From Eleginops maclovinus (Eukaryota; Chordata; Actinopteri; Perciformes; Eleginopidae): a stretch of 64,000 nucleotides of DNA. The position numbers and the translations under genes are program-made. Below the pieces are notes generated by a model. That model did not search any database and was not told the DNA's origin. It was given only the letters and a program-made list of their open reading frames with translations. How positions within the stretch are numbered: position 1 is the first letter of the stretch; each line of letters opens with the position of its first letter. Positions 1 to 11,800 of the stretch are shown here, in pieces. Location of the stretch: NCBI RefSeq assembly GCF_036324505.1, contig NC_086352.1, forward strand, positions 30,646,312 to 30,710,311. Direction: 5' to 3'.

Positions 1-3000
1 AGACTTGCATTTTACATTGTGACACAAGAGGGTCAAGCTATGTACAACCCAATGCTAATCAAGACAATTACAGGCAACCAAAATATAAGAAGTCACTTTA
101 ACGAACTGAAAACACTGTGAAAGAGTTAAACATTAACGGCTAACTCACGCCTGAATGTTGTGAAAGTGACCTGTCACTCACAATGTAGCCATGCCCTAAT
201 GCACACCCTGCTTTATTTACCTTGTTGAAAACATGTTTTAATTGGAGGTTATAAAACAAGTGCCCTTTTTACAAACTGTGGAATCACCCCATGCGGGTTA
301 ACAGAGAGAAGGGACAGGTAAGTCACTTCCTTCTCCATGCTCTTTCTTTACTTTATTTTACGCCTCTAATCTCTCTAGCAAATATTTAACGCAGAGTGGA
401 GCAACTGATTTGATTGGTTCAGTTGATCAAACAAATTATTTGTTAGAACTATTATTACACAGTCTAGCAATGTCTGCTACCTAGGTTTCGGTCCAGGTCG
501 CGGCCTGCCAGATGGACTGCATAATGATTTACATAAAAAGAAAGTAAGAAATCAATATTATCTATGGAATAATTACAGCCTTAACCTGAGCAACAGGGAG
601 CATTAAAGCCTAATAAGGTCAGAGAAGCCTTCCCCCCAATCGTTGCTACACCTCCCTCCTGCACAGCAAAAACACCATTAGTACGTGTCATGTCAGAATA
701 AGAGATGGGGTGTTGTTAACCCTGTTTGGGATCTGTCAACACTCAATAGCCCCCAAAGGCTTTGCATTAATGAGCTAGGACAGCATTGTGTCACACATGA
801 GATTTAACAACACAGTGTGGGGGAGGGGGGTAATTGATGTAATGGAGATGACCGGCGTGTTTTGCGTGACCTTGTCTGATCTAAATGATTTTGTTTGCTT
901 TTTAAACCACTAGATACTTGTAGGTCATGAAGCAAAACATGGTTTAAGGAGTAGACTTTTAAATAAGTCAAACACTTCCAAAGGATTTATTTCTAGGACA
1001 TTCCTTTTTTGATTTGGTTTCTCTGTGACCCTGCCTCTGACACACTGACTTTTAGAGACTTGTGTTAAGAATACAGTGGCAGTGACATACAACTAAAAAA
1101 ATAAATATTCTAGCAGTGGGTAAAAAAAATTGGAATACACATGAAAGAGAACTTGCGGGTGCCACTCGAAGCTGTGAAATCACTCCTTCATGTAGCGGCA
1201 AGCAGAGCCAAATTCTTTGCAAGAGCCCACACGAAACTGACTTAGAAAAAAATAATCCTTCATGATGGGTCATCTTTGGTATGATTTGCTATTATGCATG
1301 ACTGTCATAAACATCCTACCCACCTAAAACAGAAGGCTGCGTGTTTCCGTTCCTTCAGGACAAACTGCCTCCGTTCTTTCCTCCTTCACATCTTTCCTCA
1401 CAATCTCGTCCTGCTCTTACCCACTCGACAGTCACAAAGTATTTTCTTTTCTATACAGCTGGGTCTCTAGCTCTCCCTAATCCAATCCCCTTATCCAATT
1501 CTCTGTGGCCCCCCATCCCCACACAGTCGTCCCTCGTACACCCCGCTCACCCTTCCTTCCTAACCCTGGATCTTGCGGTAGAGCCGCTCATCCCTATCAG
1601 TGCAGACCTGTTGGCAGGAACCCTACAGTGTTGCTATAAAGGGAAGAAGGGATACAAAGAGATGGAAAAGAGAAAAGCACAGAAAGCCACAATAACAACA
1701 ATTTATATGAAGGAGGGCGCTGCTTATACAAGAACGAGGAGAAATGAAATAAATAAAACCGCTGGCCCAGATTCCAATTGTTGGGGAGATGTACCGAGCC
1801 GTGACATTTCCATTTTTGAGATGAAATGGTGTAAAATCCTCTAGACGCCGGGCTGGGAGAGGTCCATAAGGACCTCCTCCCACCCCCCGAACCCCCACTC
1901 ACCCACCCCCCCATCTCTCCCTCTCTTTTCTCTCCTGCCCTGCAGACGCAAAGCACTTTCAAGACAGGCAGACAGCAGCAAACCACCTGGGAGCAGCCTC
2001 TCTCCCGCAGACTGAGTGGATCCCAGTCAAACTCTGACAGTCTCACGTGGAAGCGAGGAGACAGACCCTGAAATGTTCTGCCACCTGTCACTCAAACTGA
2101 CAACGTGATGTGAAAAGAATTAAAAGCAAATAAAAAATGATATCCAGCGCGGTACGTGCGCGGTTTCCCTGAGTGTGATGTGTTAATGCGTTCGCGTGTC
2201 AGTGTGTGTCGCCTCGTTTCAGCTTTGCTTTACTTTCCACATGACTTTAAACGCCATTGGGATGACATCAGTCTAACGGTTTAACATTGCAGGGAGAAAA
2301 TATAGGAAACCACCAAAAATATCTTTTTTCACAGATTATTTTTGGGCCAGTTTATGCTTATTAAGCAACACAATTTTGAAAAGGGGAGATAGAGGAGATG
2401 ACCGAGTAAAAGAACCCTAGGCTGGATTAGAACCTGCTTCCTCCGCAGCACAATATATTTTACCTCAATATAAAAACGTAACATGCTATTCAAATGCATC
2501 AGTGTGAAAGAAGCTGTTCACTGCATAAACAATGATAAGCTGTAATCAGTGACATAATCGTTCTTTTTTCCCCCAACTCATTTACAGTTCGTTGGCGCAT
2601 TGATGTGGCGTCTCTGCTCTGTATTTCTGGCAGATCACTTGTCAATCACACTGTGGCCCGGACGTCTTCTCTGTTTGAGTTTCTGTGGGTAGCAATCTTT
2701 TGTCTCTTTAGTCCTGGTGGCTATCATTGCTCATGCTAACTACCAAGTGATTTTTCACTTTCCATCACATAATGCGTGTCTCCATTAATATATACCTGGT
2801 GCTGGGTAGCAAGTGTTAAAGCGTTCACTTATTATTCAGGTATATCATAATGTAATTACATTAAATATAAAAAGAAAGAGTAAAAATATATAGTTTAATG
2901 TTCCAATGTATAGGTCTAATGGACCCTACAAAATACTGTGGCAATCCAAAACATCCGCACCATAGGGCCTTGAGCATTGATCACACTGCTGTAGAATGGG

Positions 3001-3509
3001 TTCTGTTTCACAAGGAGGTGCAAATGGACAATGATTGAATCTGACAGGAAAACACTGAAAAACGAAAAATTCTCTGTGACCTCTAGCTTTATGGATTCAT
3101 GTCAGTAGGAGACATTTCTAATTTACTGAAAGTAGCTGACAGTAGTGCATTTACAATCAAGGAAATCATTTCCCTCAAATCCCTTAAAGTGAGACTTTGT
3201 AACTTTTAAAAGCCAGGAAATTGACAGTAATGTCAGTGAAACAAAATAGATGTTCTATTAAAAGTTTGCAGGTGTCAGTTTACATAGGCCTTAAGTCAAG
3301 TTGCATACAATCCTGAGTGTATTTAAGTGATTAATATTGTGTTTAATATATTTTAATTCATTTTTTTTCATGTATATTATAATATAATTTGGGTATACTG
3401 AGAAATCACATTAAAATTATGAATTAATGATGACACTGTATCCAAATGAAGGTCATTTGTGTAATTGAATCTTTTGTTACTTATCAGCAAGCATGTACTT
3501 TTATACCTA

Positions 3510-3800
3510 TCCAATCCAATCCAACTTAATTTCTATAGTACATTTAAAAACAACAGAGTACACCAAAGTGCTGTACATCAATAAATACAGTATATATAAA
3601 AATCTACATTAACAGCCCATAAAACAAATGTAAAACATAAGACAATGAAACCATACTTAAAGCCAAAGACTGAAAACTCTCATATATGACGTAAAAACAG
3701 TATAAAACACAAGTTAATAAATCCCGAATAAAAGCACAGACTGACAAGTTGTATACGTGGTCTGCAAACGCACGGGAGCATATATATAAAGAGTACATTT
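3510..3800 (-). repeat. Dispersed repeat resembling a LINE/SINE 3' tail
   Basis: CCAATCCAATCCAACTTAAT, then a TATAGTACATTTAAAAACAA stretch and CCAAAGTGCTGTACA, form a block seen very often in fish genomes; on the minus strand it reads as a retroposon 3' end (TTGGATTGGATTGG tail). The rest, to about 3800, is AT-rich. The family name is not certain. Confidence 0.45.
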
Positions 3801-3806
3801 AGTGTC

Positions 3807-3848
3807 TTTCCGCTCATGACATAATATACAGTATGTCATGAGCGGAAA
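3807..3848. repeat. Perfect palindrome, 17-bp arms, 8-bp loop
   Basis: Arms TTTCCGCTCATGACATA (3807-3823) and TATGTCATGAGCGGAAA (3832-3848) are exact reverse complements around ATATACAG. It could be the fused or terminal end of a decayed DNA transposon, or simply an extrudable hairpin. No flanking target duplication was identified. Confidence 0.85.
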
Positions 3849-5420
3849 AGGTTAAGCCGTCAAGAAAAAGATAATTGTGCGCCTTTGTATGTGTCACCAT
3901 GAGAGTGTGAATGTGTGTGAATGATGAGTGCCTGTACGAGTTGGCGGGAATGGATAAAAAAAATTACTCCTTCCCCTTTTGTCTGCAGGGAGAGAAATGC
4001 TTCTGTGATATTATTGCTTGTTATAAGGTCAGCAACTCCATTGGGAGTACCACAGATCTAGGGTTAGGGTGAGGCTAACCCTAAAACTCTTCACCCAAAT
4101 CTTTGGCCTTTTCCGGAATGCCAACTGCTACTGTACTAACAATGCATTTTCTTCAGTTGTTACTAGAACGTGGTTTTCATGGAGAATCCAGTAAATTATA
4201 AATAACAAAACCTCAAGTCCGGTGGAAAAGGCCTTCTCGACATTGAATTTCCATACATTTCAAAACCACCCAGTTTACATGAGTCCGTGTATTACCATAT
4301 ACATCATGTTAGCTGTCAGCTGTGCTCTGGCAACATAAGGACGCCTGCAGTAAGAAACAAGCTTTACAGAATTTCATTAAATTTCCCTCACCAAGAAGAG
4401 AATAGCCGACATCGAAAACAAAGATGTCAGCCAGATTTGTTTAAAATCCAAGGCTGGTTTTGCCAATGCTTGTCACAGTATCAATATTTTGGATTAAAAC
4501 ACAGTCACAGCTATTCTATTTAAAGGCAATTTGTGTCAGACAGACATGGAGACTGCCAGATGTCACATTGCCTTTTATTTGTGATCAGTCAGGTAGAAAA
4601 CGACAAAGCACAGACTCCAGAGAGAAGCAATACTGAGGGAGCATTTCATGGAGTGCACCTGAAATGTTGTTGGTTGGCTGCATTAAGTACAGCTAAGGGC
4701 TTGTTTGTCTCCTGAGTGCAGAGGACATGGCAGCCCACCAGAGCACTCGCCCCCGAGTGGTTTAGACTCAGACCGGTTTAGTCTGGTCCGGCTGGAGGGA
4801 GGGGGATTGAGACAGAGAGTGATTCTAATCAGAATCTCGTTCAGTTGGGGGTCAGGAGAAGCTGCTGCATCTCCTCCACAATGGATCAACCTTCACTAAC
4901 CTCAGCTTTCTTTTTGGGAGCTTCTTCCCTTACACATGTTTAGGAGACAAAGATAAAAAATAAAAGATGGGTAAAAGAGACAAGAGGAAGGACGATATTT
5001 GTATGCTAATGAGTGTAATTTATGGGTAAATCAAGAGTAAAGTGATTATTAAGCAAAATTAGCAAGCAACATGTATTGACTGCCTCATTCCGTGGTTCAT
5101 AAAATTTATTTTAAACTAATAAAAATACTCTTTAAAAAAACAATCCTTTTCATATCAAATGTCTTTATCATTCTGTGTTACTTCACCTAAACAATTTGCT
5201 TTTAGAGCTACAACGATTTGTAATAATTTGATAAGAAGAAATACAGCATTCCCACACTTGCTTGAACTTCAAATTCAAACAGTTTCAAGGAATTTCTAGG
5301 CAAAATTCTCTCAAATTTTAGGAGGAGAAATAGAAAACTGAAAAATCAAAATTAATACATGTTGCAATTTCTGGCGATAGGTGGCTCTTGAAACAGGGAC
5401 AAAACGTCTTGAAACACAGG

Positions 5421-5527
5421 CAGAAAGTGGAAGGACCTTTAGCATTTGCAGACCATTAACATGCACACAAAACCTATCAAGCATCCTACAGGAAAGGGAA
5501 AACCCGAAAAAGCATTAAAAGGGCCCC
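5421..5527 (+). repeat. Dispersed repeat family A, partial copy
   Basis: Contains TTTGCAGACCATTAACATGC, ACAAAACCTATC, CTACAGGAAAGGGAAAACCC and the end AAAGGGCCCCT. These match the right-hand quarter of the longer copies near 21.5 and 31.8 kb. Confidence 0.7.
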
Positions 5528-7870
5528 TGTAAGTATGATTTCAATCAAAGACCCACACAATAAAATAGTTACTGCTAAACTAGTGTGATGAATTTATTTG
5601 AGCTTCGAAGGGCTTTTTTAGATAAATCTGATTTTTAAAGAAAGAATGATCAATTAAAAATAATGGATAATCATGATAATATAAATAATTGTTAATAGCA
5701 ATCCCTGCATGCACTGCAAACAAAGAATGTTTCAAAGGCAAATTATTCAGTGATGATTTTTCATTATAAAGAACATCCTTCTCATCATGTAAGAAGCGTT
5801 ACTGAGGCTACAGCCTTCTGTTAGCCAGCATATCTGGAAGGATTAAAATCTTCCACACTGTAATCATTTTATCAGCTCAAGGCTCAGGCTCACAGCCTCA
5901 TACAAATGCGAAGTAAGATCAAATGGTGCCTGGTAAGGGGCGATGCATCATATTAAGCCCTCTGTAACAATAGTTTGTTTCATCTCATCCCTACAAAGAA
6001 AACACTTGACATTTGCGATAGATCACGCTCATCTTGAACATTTGTTTGAATAAAAAATGTAAGTTTTGGACTTCAAAGAAAATCACATGTTGAGACATTT
6101 GTTGTGACAAAATGCAAACTGGCACCAACATGTCTGGTTGTGTGTGTGTAATCTTGGAGCAGTTGCTTCTCCGAACTGATCAGTGGCTTTGCAGGAGTTG
6201 GCAGATGATTAATGCAGCATTCTATTAGCCACTTACAACTTCCTCTTATTTCTCTTGCAGAATTGAAAGTTTGATAATGAGCTGTGTTAAAACAGTCCTT
6301 GAGAACAATTTCAAAAAGCTTTATTTTGACTGCAGAGACGTTTTTGGGCATCTGACAGTCACAAAGTGCCGGAGCAAGAATCCATTGTCCTGGCTCTTCC
6401 ACAAAATTGTAAAAATTGATGATTAAAAGCAAAATAGACACTGTGAGTGTAAGTGAATGACCTCAGGGCAAAAGAAAAACAAATAAAGTATCCAAATAGG
6501 CAACAGGCTAAGTGAACGAAGCTGGTACCTTATGACCTATTCCGTGCTCCATCACACTCAAAACATTTCATTTTTGAGTGACAAGACAGGATGTTGATAT
6601 CTGGACAGTCTCAAAGCAGCAAACGTGTGAAGAGATCATGTCAGCAGGGGGGTGTCATCTGTATACACACTCATTCATTATTCAGTCACTGCTGTGTCCA
6701 TTTCCGTCACCATTCTTTAGTTACCTTGCCTAAACAAATACCAAAGTAATATTAATGCACTATGATTATTCAAGTAGTCAATTGGCAGCTTTTGACAATT
6801 GATTAATAACATACACTCATCATTTGTTAAACGGGTCTCTGTATCTCCCTAACATACACATAACTGCTCAACCAAAATAGAGTCACCATGACAGCAGATA
6901 TGGACGGAGATGAAAAAAGATGTCATTAACCATAAAAACGTTTTAACGAAAGGACATCACGCAACCTCAAGGCCTATTTCGTCCTGGCAATCTCATCACT
7001 AAACATGAGGATGCTATCAGAAATGTGTGGGAGGAAAAAAGTAGAATGCACAGACTCTGCTCTATAGCCGCAGCCAATCTTTGAAACCCAGACTGCTCTC
7101 TGCTCGCCGTGCAATTACACACAACCTGTTGAGTGTTGTCCCTGGAATGCGGTCAGCAAGTCGCTGGAGAATTAATGAAATGCCAAGATGGAGGGAGAGA
7201 AATTGCCTGTATAACCTATCCTCAAGGTGCCCTTGTGGTATTTCCAAGAGTAAGTCATACAAGAAGAGAATATAGCAGTGCTGGTCAAAGATTGAAAGTG
7301 AAAGTTGTGCTGCCTTCAACTCATAATCTACTTCTTTTTTTTCTTTTTTTTTACATTGGTGGAAATGAGAGGATCGCTTCCTCGTTGCCGAAGACTCTAC
7401 AACAGTCTCCAAAGGTCACAGGCATGAATACATTTAATTGCATGCCTTGGTGTCAAGTCTTTTATTAAAACAACTAATTATAGCCTGAAAGGACTCATTA
7501 TTAACCTATACTCTTCATCGCTTCTTGAAGTTACACTTACAAGCTTTTTCTTTCTTGATTTTTTTTTTTTTATAGTATCACTGCTGTCAGTCAATAGCAA
7601 ATGGTAAAGAAGGAAAGGTTGAACCCACAGTAAACTGCACTCCTATTTTGAATGTTATCATCCCATTGAATATAATATTATATCACTAAAATTCAAATTG
7701 TACAGTTGCTGCAAAATAAACCAAATCCTTCTACATTGGTTAGGTTTACACAAAGGTCATGGTTTGGGCAATAACAAGTATGCTGGTTAGGTTGTGTGAC
7801 TTAAAGTAAGCTTACATGTTTGTATCGAAAGAGACTTTTCTTGTTGATGTAAGTTCAGGGTTATGTCCAA

Positions 7871-8260
7871 GGGTTAAGGTTTTTTAAGGCACTTGCCAAC
7901 CCAAAGTTATGAAGCTGATAAAAACCCATTAACATCCATTCAATGGGCAGATAACCTCCAATGTTGGTAAAACTGGCATCCGCTTCCTTACCAAAGTAGA
8001 GTCTGGATCCCTGGCAGTGACAGTGTCTATAGCTGTGTTGATGGGGGCTTTCTGGTAAACTGGCATGGTAAGGGGTAAGGCCCCTTCCAACCCATATCAA
8101 TGAGACTGATAACCACTGTTAAAGGTTCAATAAATGTCCAGAAAACAACCAATGTTGGTGCAACTGCATCCACTCTCTTACCTGACAGAGCTCGCAGAAG
8201 AGTCTGGATCCCTAGCGGTGACACTGCCAATGACTGTGTTGATGGGGGCGTTCTCATTCA
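7871..8260. repeat. Imperfect tandem duplication, unit about 200 bp
   Basis: Copy 1 is about 7871-8059 and copy 2 about 8072-8260. Shared landmarks in order: GGTTAAGG/GGGTAAGG, CCAACCCA, an AATGTTGGT element (7959 and 8152), ACTGGCATC/ACTGCATCC, the minus-strand 5' splice site CTTAC (7987-7991 and 8177-8181), GAGTCTGGATCCCT, and GCTGTGTTGATGGGGGC/GACTGTGTTGATGGGGGC. The duplication therefore took in the 3' end of a coding exon, its donor and about 110 bp of intron. The active exon is copy 2, continuing to 8429. Confidence 0.85.
7992..8059 (-). pseudogene. Relic copy of the 3' end of the EC3/EC4 cadherin exon
   Basis: Read on the minus strand, bases about 8045-7992 repeat the end of the exon at 8429-8182: GCCCCCATCAACACAG and AGGGATCCAGACTCT are identical in both, with about 45 of 53 bases matching between them by eye. 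The copy keeps a usable 5' splice site (GTAAGG at 7991-7986) but has lost about 11 nt just before it. In the cadherin frame it still reads roughly APINTAIDTVTARDPDST without a stop. Upstream it is preceded by a pyrimidine-rich stretch ending CCATGCCAG (AG at 8061-8060), which could serve as an acceptor. Splicing in 8059-7992 (68 nt) would shift the frame. I read it as a duplicated exon fragment, probably unused; a poison exon is possible. Confidence 0.75.
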
Positions 8261-8429
8261 CTTCTAGCAAGTAGACTGGTTTCAGGAAAACAGGAGGTTC
8301 ATCGGAATCCTCCACCACAATCTTAACAGTAGCTGTGTCCTTGAAGGGCACACCGTTGCCAGGCTCAGAGCGGAGGTTGGTGGCCTCAACTTTAAGTGTG
8401 TAGGCTCTCTTGCTCTCGTAATCTATCAC
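8182..8429 (-). CDS. cdh8: Cadherin exon: EC3 end and EC4 start
   Basis: A 248-nt exon, phase 0 in and two bases of the next codon out; acceptor CTCCCTACAG, donor GTAAGAG. It encodes VIDYESKRAYTLKVEATNL, PFKDTATVKIVVEDSDEPPV and then F-LKPVYLLEVNENAPINTVIG, ending in ARDPDSSASSVR. DYE, the linker DSDEPPVF and the DPD motif are the expected calcium-binding elements. It is 6 nt shorter than the 254 nt usual for this exon: two residues are missing in the loop before PFKD, where other members have about NVHIDPRF. The 3' 70 or so bases and the donor recur as a decayed copy about 200 bp further on (7871-8059). The following exon (rest of EC4) was not found between 1 and 8181. Confidence 0.94.
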
Positions 8430-8504
8430 CTGTAGGGAGGAAAGATGGAGGAGCAGTAAGTATTATGCTGTTTCCTGACAAATCACATGTTTACAAAAAA
8501 GTTG

Positions 8505-8578
8505 TACATTTACTCAGGTATTGTACAATTCTGAATAGTTTCATGTCATGTTACTTTATGCTTCTATTCCACTATACT
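8505..8578 (+). repeat. Dispersed repeat family D, fragment
   Basis: TACATTTACTCAGGTATTGT, then TTACTTTATGCTTCTATTCC and ACTATACT, match a short element very common in fish genomes. It sits in the intron 76 bp beyond the acceptor side of the 248-nt exon. Confidence 0.5.
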
Positions 8579-8684
8579 GTCCCGCAAACACGAGCTGACT
8601 GGAAAGACCATCCAGAAAATGTACTAATTTCTCTTTTAAAATGATCATGCTATATTAATCTTTGAAAATAAGTTGTAACAACAT

Positions 8685-8829
<145 letters not shown>

Positions 8830-11800
8830 GGGCTTTTATCTAAAGAGTCCCAACCTTTATTGGCATGAAAGAACACAAATCTTGCTAATGCTCTCAGTGA
8901 CAGCAGATTATAAGAGCTCTCTTACTGCCACCCCAAGCAGCTCACAAAATAAACGAGAATAGGTGCTCATTCACCACAATCATCTCAAAAGGTATAGTTT
9001 TCCAAAGAGAAATAAAAACAGTTTGTACAGGACGTGTCATTTTGTGACTGACATATCTGTTTAATTGCTACTTCCATGCAGTATTTTCTTTTACAGATGG
9101 CTTATCATTAATATTTAAAAGGAAGCAGAGAGTCACAATTTTAGCCTTTTGGCATCTCCGAGGACACCCCAGAATGTCACAATTTCATTCGGAATCACCT
9201 CTGGTCGCTCTCGTACGACGAGAATAATGGGATCAAGTCACTTCCACGCTCCATAACCGGGATTTATAGGGAAATCAAAACTGGGCCTCGCCGCTTGAGG
9301 GGATAGGAGCTAGCTAGGCGAGAGAGAAGGACTTAGAGGAGGGAAATGCACACAACGGGTAATGTATTCAGTTAGAAAAAGAGGGAGCAAGAGGATCTGT
9401 CCCTGAGGTCAGCTGGGGCCGGTGCTGAGAGCTCTTGGGTGCACGGGGGAATGTGTGGTGCGGGTCCAGCTGTGAGACGGTAGATGCAGCCGGGGGGACG
9501 GGGGAGGCAACCCAAGGCTTTGACTTCCACACCCCTGCCATCAGGGCACTAGTAGACAGACCAAGCCACCAAGCCTCTCCAATCCCAGCTCCTCCATGTT
9601 TAAGGAAGCTATTTGGAACACTTTCATTATTAACCTCCCCTTCGTCTTCTTCTCCTCACCCAACCCCCCTCCATTCCTTCCTTTTCTCTCTCTGAGCCTG
9701 CCATCTGTGCTGAGAAAGTACATAGTGTGGCTGGACCTCAAGCCAATGGATTACACTTATATTCCGAGGGCAGTGGAGAGTAAGAGCTTGTATAAGACGG
9801 TGGCTGGATAGTCAAAATTATTGTATGGAAATGGATAGAGGGGAAAGGACTACTTTTTAATAGGAATTCATTTTTTGAAAGTCATGTATTGGTACCCACA
9901 TTGGTTTAACTGCTCGGTGTCCAGCAGATTTACAGTATGTCTTTTTTTAAAGGTGACTACAGTTAAATCTAAATATTGTAACTCCAGCTATTTCATGGTT
10001 TACTTAAATTAACCGATGATTGGCATGGGTTACTGAAAATTGCACAACATTCAAGTCTTCAAAATGTTCACTTGAACAGGCAGACTCAAACCTAAAAGCA
10101 TGTCTCAGATACATGCCAAATGTCAGGGAAGTTCATTTTAATCAGTCAGGTACAGGCATGGTCAAACCAGGAGATCCATCAAACAGGCAAGCAAGTCCAA
10201 TAAGGGGCAAGCGAATACTCTGGTTCTGAAACCAGGCAGGGAAGGACAGCATTTGGCAGAGAACAAATAACACTTGAGAGCTTGGAAGTACACATGAGGG
10301 CAGCACAGTGATTAGACACAGATGGAAAAAAATTAGGGCGGGAAACACTCACAAAGGTGGGAAAACAGCAAGAGAGGAAGGACAACTACCCAAGACACGA
10401 AGAGAGACTACTTTTCAAAAAGAAAAGAGGAAACATAAAAAAGCAATATCAAAAGGGGCATTAAATAGAACTGGTGTATTAGAGGCAGCATTTTTGTTTT
10501 TCAATCAGAGCAGTTAAACGCTGAATTACTGTCGAATGTCTTGGTACTTGATAATTCATACAACGGACACTGGGAAAATTAGCATACGTTTGGAGTCCTG
10601 TTTTGGCCACTTTGTTGAATGCTAATCCAAAATTCACTTTTAATCTCTCTAGCAGAGGCTGTGGGTCTAAAACGCTACACAGCTAGGTAAATTCAGACTT
10701 GAATGCTAAATCCCTATAGTTTGGTCACTCTTAGGGACATCATATACTTTAGTACATTTATTTTGATAAGTTGTTAATACTAGAAAAGGTCTGTAAGTAG
10801 AGTACAGTTCTCTGCCAGGTGTCTATCGCCAACAAAGAACAGTTTAATCTTACTAAGTTGTTTCTGCCTTCACAATTAAGATGGTGGTGAAAATATAAGC
10901 ATAGTATATTGAGTATACAATTTATTTGCAGATGGTCTGGTTTAAAATGAGGCCAAACATTTCTATGGATGTCAAGCTTAAGCCATGACAAAAGACAACA
11001 TGTGGCCTGAAATGTTATATTTTAAATCTAGGCAATTTTCATTTGTCTTGCAGTCAATGATAGTATAAAATGGACAACATAATTGGTTTGGCTGCGAGAT
11101 AATAACAACATTTAATAAATGCAGATTTAAATAAATAGATTGTGTTGTGAACTACAAACAAGTAACAAATAATTTTGCACATTACTCCACGTTAAATTCC
11201 ATGGAAATTGGCTCTCCCCTTATCAAAATATTGAAATATTTTTTTTCCACTTGACAGCAACTACACACAACTCTATTTGTTTCCAGTGTCCTAACAGGAG
11301 GAGAAAGGGGCTTTCACTGTTGCTGGCGTACCTAATTACATTTAAGGAGAACACAGTGGCTTCTCTGATTTGCGCAGTTAAGTTTGATTCTTTACTTTCA
11401 ATAACAATGACAAAATCAAAGATAAATACTGTATGATCTCCTTCCCATGAAATCAGAACAAAAGTCATATTCTGACCGACTCAAATTATTTATTCAATAA
11501 ACGCACTAAGAATGAGTAAGCCAGCGAGAACCACTTTGATTTTTATTAGTATGCATACTGTTGAACAGATACTATTTGAGATTCATAAGCGCAAAAGAAA
11601 AACAGTAGAGCTCCGTACTAAGCATTTTTGGAGTGAAGGTTGCATAGCCAGTTGAAATTATTATATGTTCCTGGAAAAAATAGCTCATGAAGAGATGTCT
11701 GACTTTCACAAATCAATAAAGCGAACGACTAGTTTCTCCTGTGTTGGAAAACCTATCAAGACCATGTCCCACGCTACTGCTGTGTCATCTTTTGGTTCTC

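Larger units (their letters stand above)
1..8181 (-). other. Intron (3' side of the window), incomplete
   Basis: At least 8.2 kb following the 248-nt exon in transcript sense. I searched for the next exon (about 137 nt, expected to begin within SIDRHTDLER-like sequence) and did not find it. Contents: pyrimidine-rich stretch at 1360-1560 and 1860-1940, LINE-like tail at 3510-3800, palindrome at 3807-3848, a short telomere-like hairpin near 4061-4085, partial family A repeat at 5421-5527, and the duplicated exon relic at 7871-8059. Nothing else recognised. Confidence 0.8.

Noticed and set aside
1341..1844. 167-aa open frame on plus and overlapping 164-aa frame on minus
   Set aside because: Pyrimidine-rich intron; neither translation resembles a protein family, and both are open because the sequence is compositionally biased.
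4057..4085. Telomere-like TTAGGG words forming a small hairpin; similar words at 30160, 35460, 56815 and 60168
   Set aside because: Only one to two units each; such words are common in fish repeats and do not make an interstitial telomere.
7062..7412. Possible missing EC4 exon of the cadherin
   Set aside because: The open frame on minus (116 aa) lacks any cadherin motif such as DRE, DVNDN or the expected DRHTDLER-like start.
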